Origin: Paracidovorax wautersii
GTDB taxonomy: Bacteria; Pseudomonadota; Gammaproteobacteria; Burkholderiales; Burkholderiaceae_C
Length of the DNA: 64,000 nt
Reading direction: 5' to 3'
Assembly (NCBI RefSeq): GCF_900113035.1
Contig: NZ_FONX01000004.1
Span: forward strand, 242,727-306,726
Position numbers and translations under genes: made by a program. Each line of letters starts with the position of its first letter. Position 1 is the first letter of the stretch. The notes under the pieces are model-generated. The model searched no databases. It worked only from the letters and a program-made list of their open reading frames with translations, and was not told the origin of the DNA. Below, in pieces: positions 62,378 through 64,000 of this stretch.

Positions 62378-63363
62378 ATGATCTTTTCCGTAAATCAGTT
62401 TTGCCGGTGATCCTGCTTGCCCTGGCGGGCTGCGCCACGCAGGGCAAGCCGCCGCCGACCATCTCGCTCGATGAGCCGGTGCAGGCGCAGAAGCTGCCGG
62501 AGCCGCCCGCACCTGTGGAGGCGGTCGCCGTGCCCGAGGTGCTGCCAATGCCGGCGCAATTGAAGCCGGCGCCCGAGGGCGAAGAAGCCAAGCCGGTGCC
62601 GGAGCCGGCCGACGAGAAGGTGCGCGTCTCACGGGCCAATACCGAGGCGCGAGTCGCGCCCACGCGCGAGGGCTACGTCAATGCGATTCAGGTCTGGCCC
62701 TTCACGGATGGCGCGCTGTATCAGGTCTATGCGGCCGTGGGCCGCGTGACCGTGATCGCGCTCCAGCCGGGCGAGGAGCTGGTGACGGTGGCCGCTGGCG
62801 ACACGGTGCGCTGGATCGTCGGGGACACATCGAGCGGCAGCGGCGAAGCGCTGCGCGTCAACGTGATGGTCAAACCGATCCGCTCGGGCCTCAAGACCAA
62901 TCTGGTCATCACCACCAGCCGCAGGACGTACCTGATGGAGCTGACTTCGACCGAAAAGACATGGATGGCGTCGGTGTCCTGGGAGTATCCGAAGGACAAG
63001 ATGCTGGCCTTGCAGCGTCAGGCACAGGCGGCCAGCGCCGTCGCGCCGGTCGATACCGGGCTCTCGCTGGAGAAGATCCGTTTCCGCTACACGGTCAGCG
63101 GCAGCAATCCGCCGTGGAAGCCGCTGCGCGCCTTCGACGACGGGGAGAAGGTCTATATCCAGTTCCCGCCCGGCATCGCCCAGGGCGAGTTGCCGCCGCT
63201 GTTCGTCATTGGCGCACAGGGCGATGGGCAACTGGTGAACTACCGCTTTCGGCCGCCGTACTACATCGTGGATCGCCTGTTCGGCGCGGCCGAACTGCGC
63301 CTGGGAGGCGACAAGGGCGACGTGGTGCGCATCGAACGCACGGACGGCACGCGGAGGAACTGA
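62374..63363 (+). CDS. trbG: TrbG, VirB9-like protein
   Basis: 329 aa. Lipoprotein-like signal with LALAGC (Cys about 20). A Pro/Glu/Val-rich linker (about 22-85) leads the VirB9 domain: GYVNAIQVWPFTDGALYQVYAAVGRVTVIALQPGEEL (split), then TNLVITTSRRTYLMEL and NPPWKPLRAFDDGEKVYIQFP (split). It forms the outer-membrane core complex together with TrbI. The lipid anchor in TrbG is not universal but is clear here. Confidence 0.93.
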   Translation: MNDLFRKSVLPVILLALAGCATQGKPPPTISLDEPVQAQKLPEPPAPVEAVAVPEVLPMPAQLKPAPEGEEAKPVPEPADEKVRVSRANTEARVAPTREGYVNAIQVWPFTDGALYQVYAAVGRVTVIALQPGEELVTVAAGDTVRWIVGDTSSGSGEALRVNVMVKPIRSGLKTNLVITTSRRTYLMELTSTEKTWMASVSWEYPKDKMLALQRQAQAASAVAPVDTGLSLEKIRFRYTVSGSNPPWKPLRAFDDGEKVYIQFPPGIAQGELPPLFVIGAQGDGQLVNYRFRPPYYIVDRLFGAAELRLGGDKGDVVRIERTDGTRRN

Positions 63364-63365
63364 CC

Positions 63366-64000
63366 ATGAGCCAGGACGACACTCCCGACCTCGCCACGCC
63401 ACAGGCGGGCAAGGTAGCGCCCGAGGCAGTGGCGCTGCGCGCACAGCCGCGCCCGGTCACGCGCCTGAACCGGCGCACGCTGGCCATCCTCGTCGGCGGC
63501 CTGTCGGTCGCCGTGCTCGGGGCCACGATCTGGTCATTGCAGCCGCACCGGCGCGACGCGGGCGAACAGACCGAGCTTTACAACGTCGATCGCGTATCGA
63601 AGTCCGAGGGGCTGGATGGCCTGCCTTCCGACTACTCGAAGCTGCGGAAGGTGCCCGAGTTGGGGCCGCCGCTGCCGGGCGATCTCGGCCCGGCCATCGT
63701 GAACTCGCAGCAGCCGGCCATGGCCGCTTACACGGCCCCCGGCCATGATCCGAATGACGCCTTGCGCAAGGAAGCGGAGGCCGCTGCGGCTTCGTCGGTG
63801 TTCTTCCGCTCGGGCGGCCAAGGCCAGGCGGCCGCCACGGTGGCGCAGGCGGCGCCGGGTGCGAGCGGTGCCAGCACACTCGCGGCTTTCGACCCGCTCG
63901 CTGCCGGGCCTGCCTCGACGGCGGCCCAGCCTGCCGACCCGACCGCCGTGCAGAACCGGCAAGAGCAGAAAGAGGCGTTCCTGAAAGCCGGTTCTACGGA
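63366..64000 (+). CDS. trbI: TrbI, VirB10-like protein (partial, cut by window end)
   Basis: The first about 211 residues, open to the last base. N-terminal cytosolic part (MSQDDTPDLATPQAGKVAPE), one membrane helix (about residues 39-57, LAILVGGLSVAVLGATIWS), then YNVDRVSKSEGLDGLPSDYSKL (split), the TrbI signature. A Pro/Ala-rich linker follows. The VirB10 beta-barrel lies beyond the window. It starts 2 bp after trbG. TrbI spans from inner to outer membrane. Confidence 0.93.
   Translation, partial: MSQDDTPDLATPQAGKVAPEAVALRAQPRPVTRLNRRTLAILVGGLSVAVLGATIWSLQPHRRDAGEQTELYNVDRVSKSEGLDGLPSDYSKLRKVPELGPPLPGDLGPAIVNSQQPAMAAYTAPGHDPNDALRKEAEAAAASSVFFRSGGQGQAAATVAQAAPGASGASTLAAFDPLAAGPASTAAQPADPTAVQNRQEQKEAFLKAGST

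Overview
The window is about 64 kb of GC-rich DNA from a proteobacterium, most likely a beta- or gammaproteobacterium (Burkholderiales or Pseudomonas-like). That reading rests on the high GC, the gene families and a complete RP4-type Trb mating apparatus. No rRNA, tRNA or housekeeping chromosomal gene was found. The backbone order (DUF2958, DUF932, ParB-like, DUF736, DUF2285, HTH, RepA with iterons, ParA, RHH, DUF2840, TraF, DUF3363 relaxase, LysR TraR, EexN-like lipoprotein, TraG, TrbBCDE-J-K-L-F-G-I) fits a Tn4371-family integrative and conjugative element (ICE). The integrase end is outside the window and trbI is cut by the right edge.

Layout. 1-1.3 kb: an edge fragment, an AlpA-like HTH gene, a truncated HigA-like antidote gene ending beside a perfect palindrome, and an unknown gene. 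1.4-4.95 kb (minus): arsenic operon arsR-arsI-arsC(LMWP)-acr3-arsC(Grx)-arsH. 5.1-7.9 kb: compact mercury operon merR/merTPA without merC, merD or merE. 8.0-15.1 kb: lead/cadmium module with CadR/PbrR diverging from a P1B ATPase with four N-terminal metal-binding repeats, then LspA, UppP and a cytochrome c-FTR1 protein, the last preceded by a Fur-like box. 15.2-23.8 kb: a MerR-family regulator and a Cus-type copper/silver RND system (CBA, CusF and three small secreted or membrane proteins). 24.3-33.2 kb: ICE maintenance genes, into which dmeR-dmeF-DUF1232 (nickel/cobalt) is embedded. 33.5-40.3 kb: replication, partition and relaxase. 40.35-51.1 kb: copper cargo (copSR divergent from copAB, DUF411, DUF2933, copF, copC, copD, copK-like) inserted between relaxase and traR. 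51.2-64 kb: traR, eexN-like, traG and the trb operon, most genes joined by 4-base ATGA overlaps.

How it works together. The cargo covers As(III)/As(V)/organoarsenicals, Hg(II), Pb/Cd/Zn, Cu/Ag and Ni/Co, each set under its own sensor (ArsR, MerR, PbrR/CadR, MerR-like, DmeR, CopRS). The backbone supplies RepA/iteron replication, ParA partition, relaxase, coupling protein and mating-pair formation. Less expected features are four perfect hairpins in 161 bp upstream of dmeR, a family of dispersed non-coding repeats and terminal hairpins behind ICE genes, the four-repeat metal ATPase, the possible iron control of the FTR1 gene, and a likely leaderless arsR transcript.

All calls come from reading the sequence and from knowledge of the families; no database search was run.
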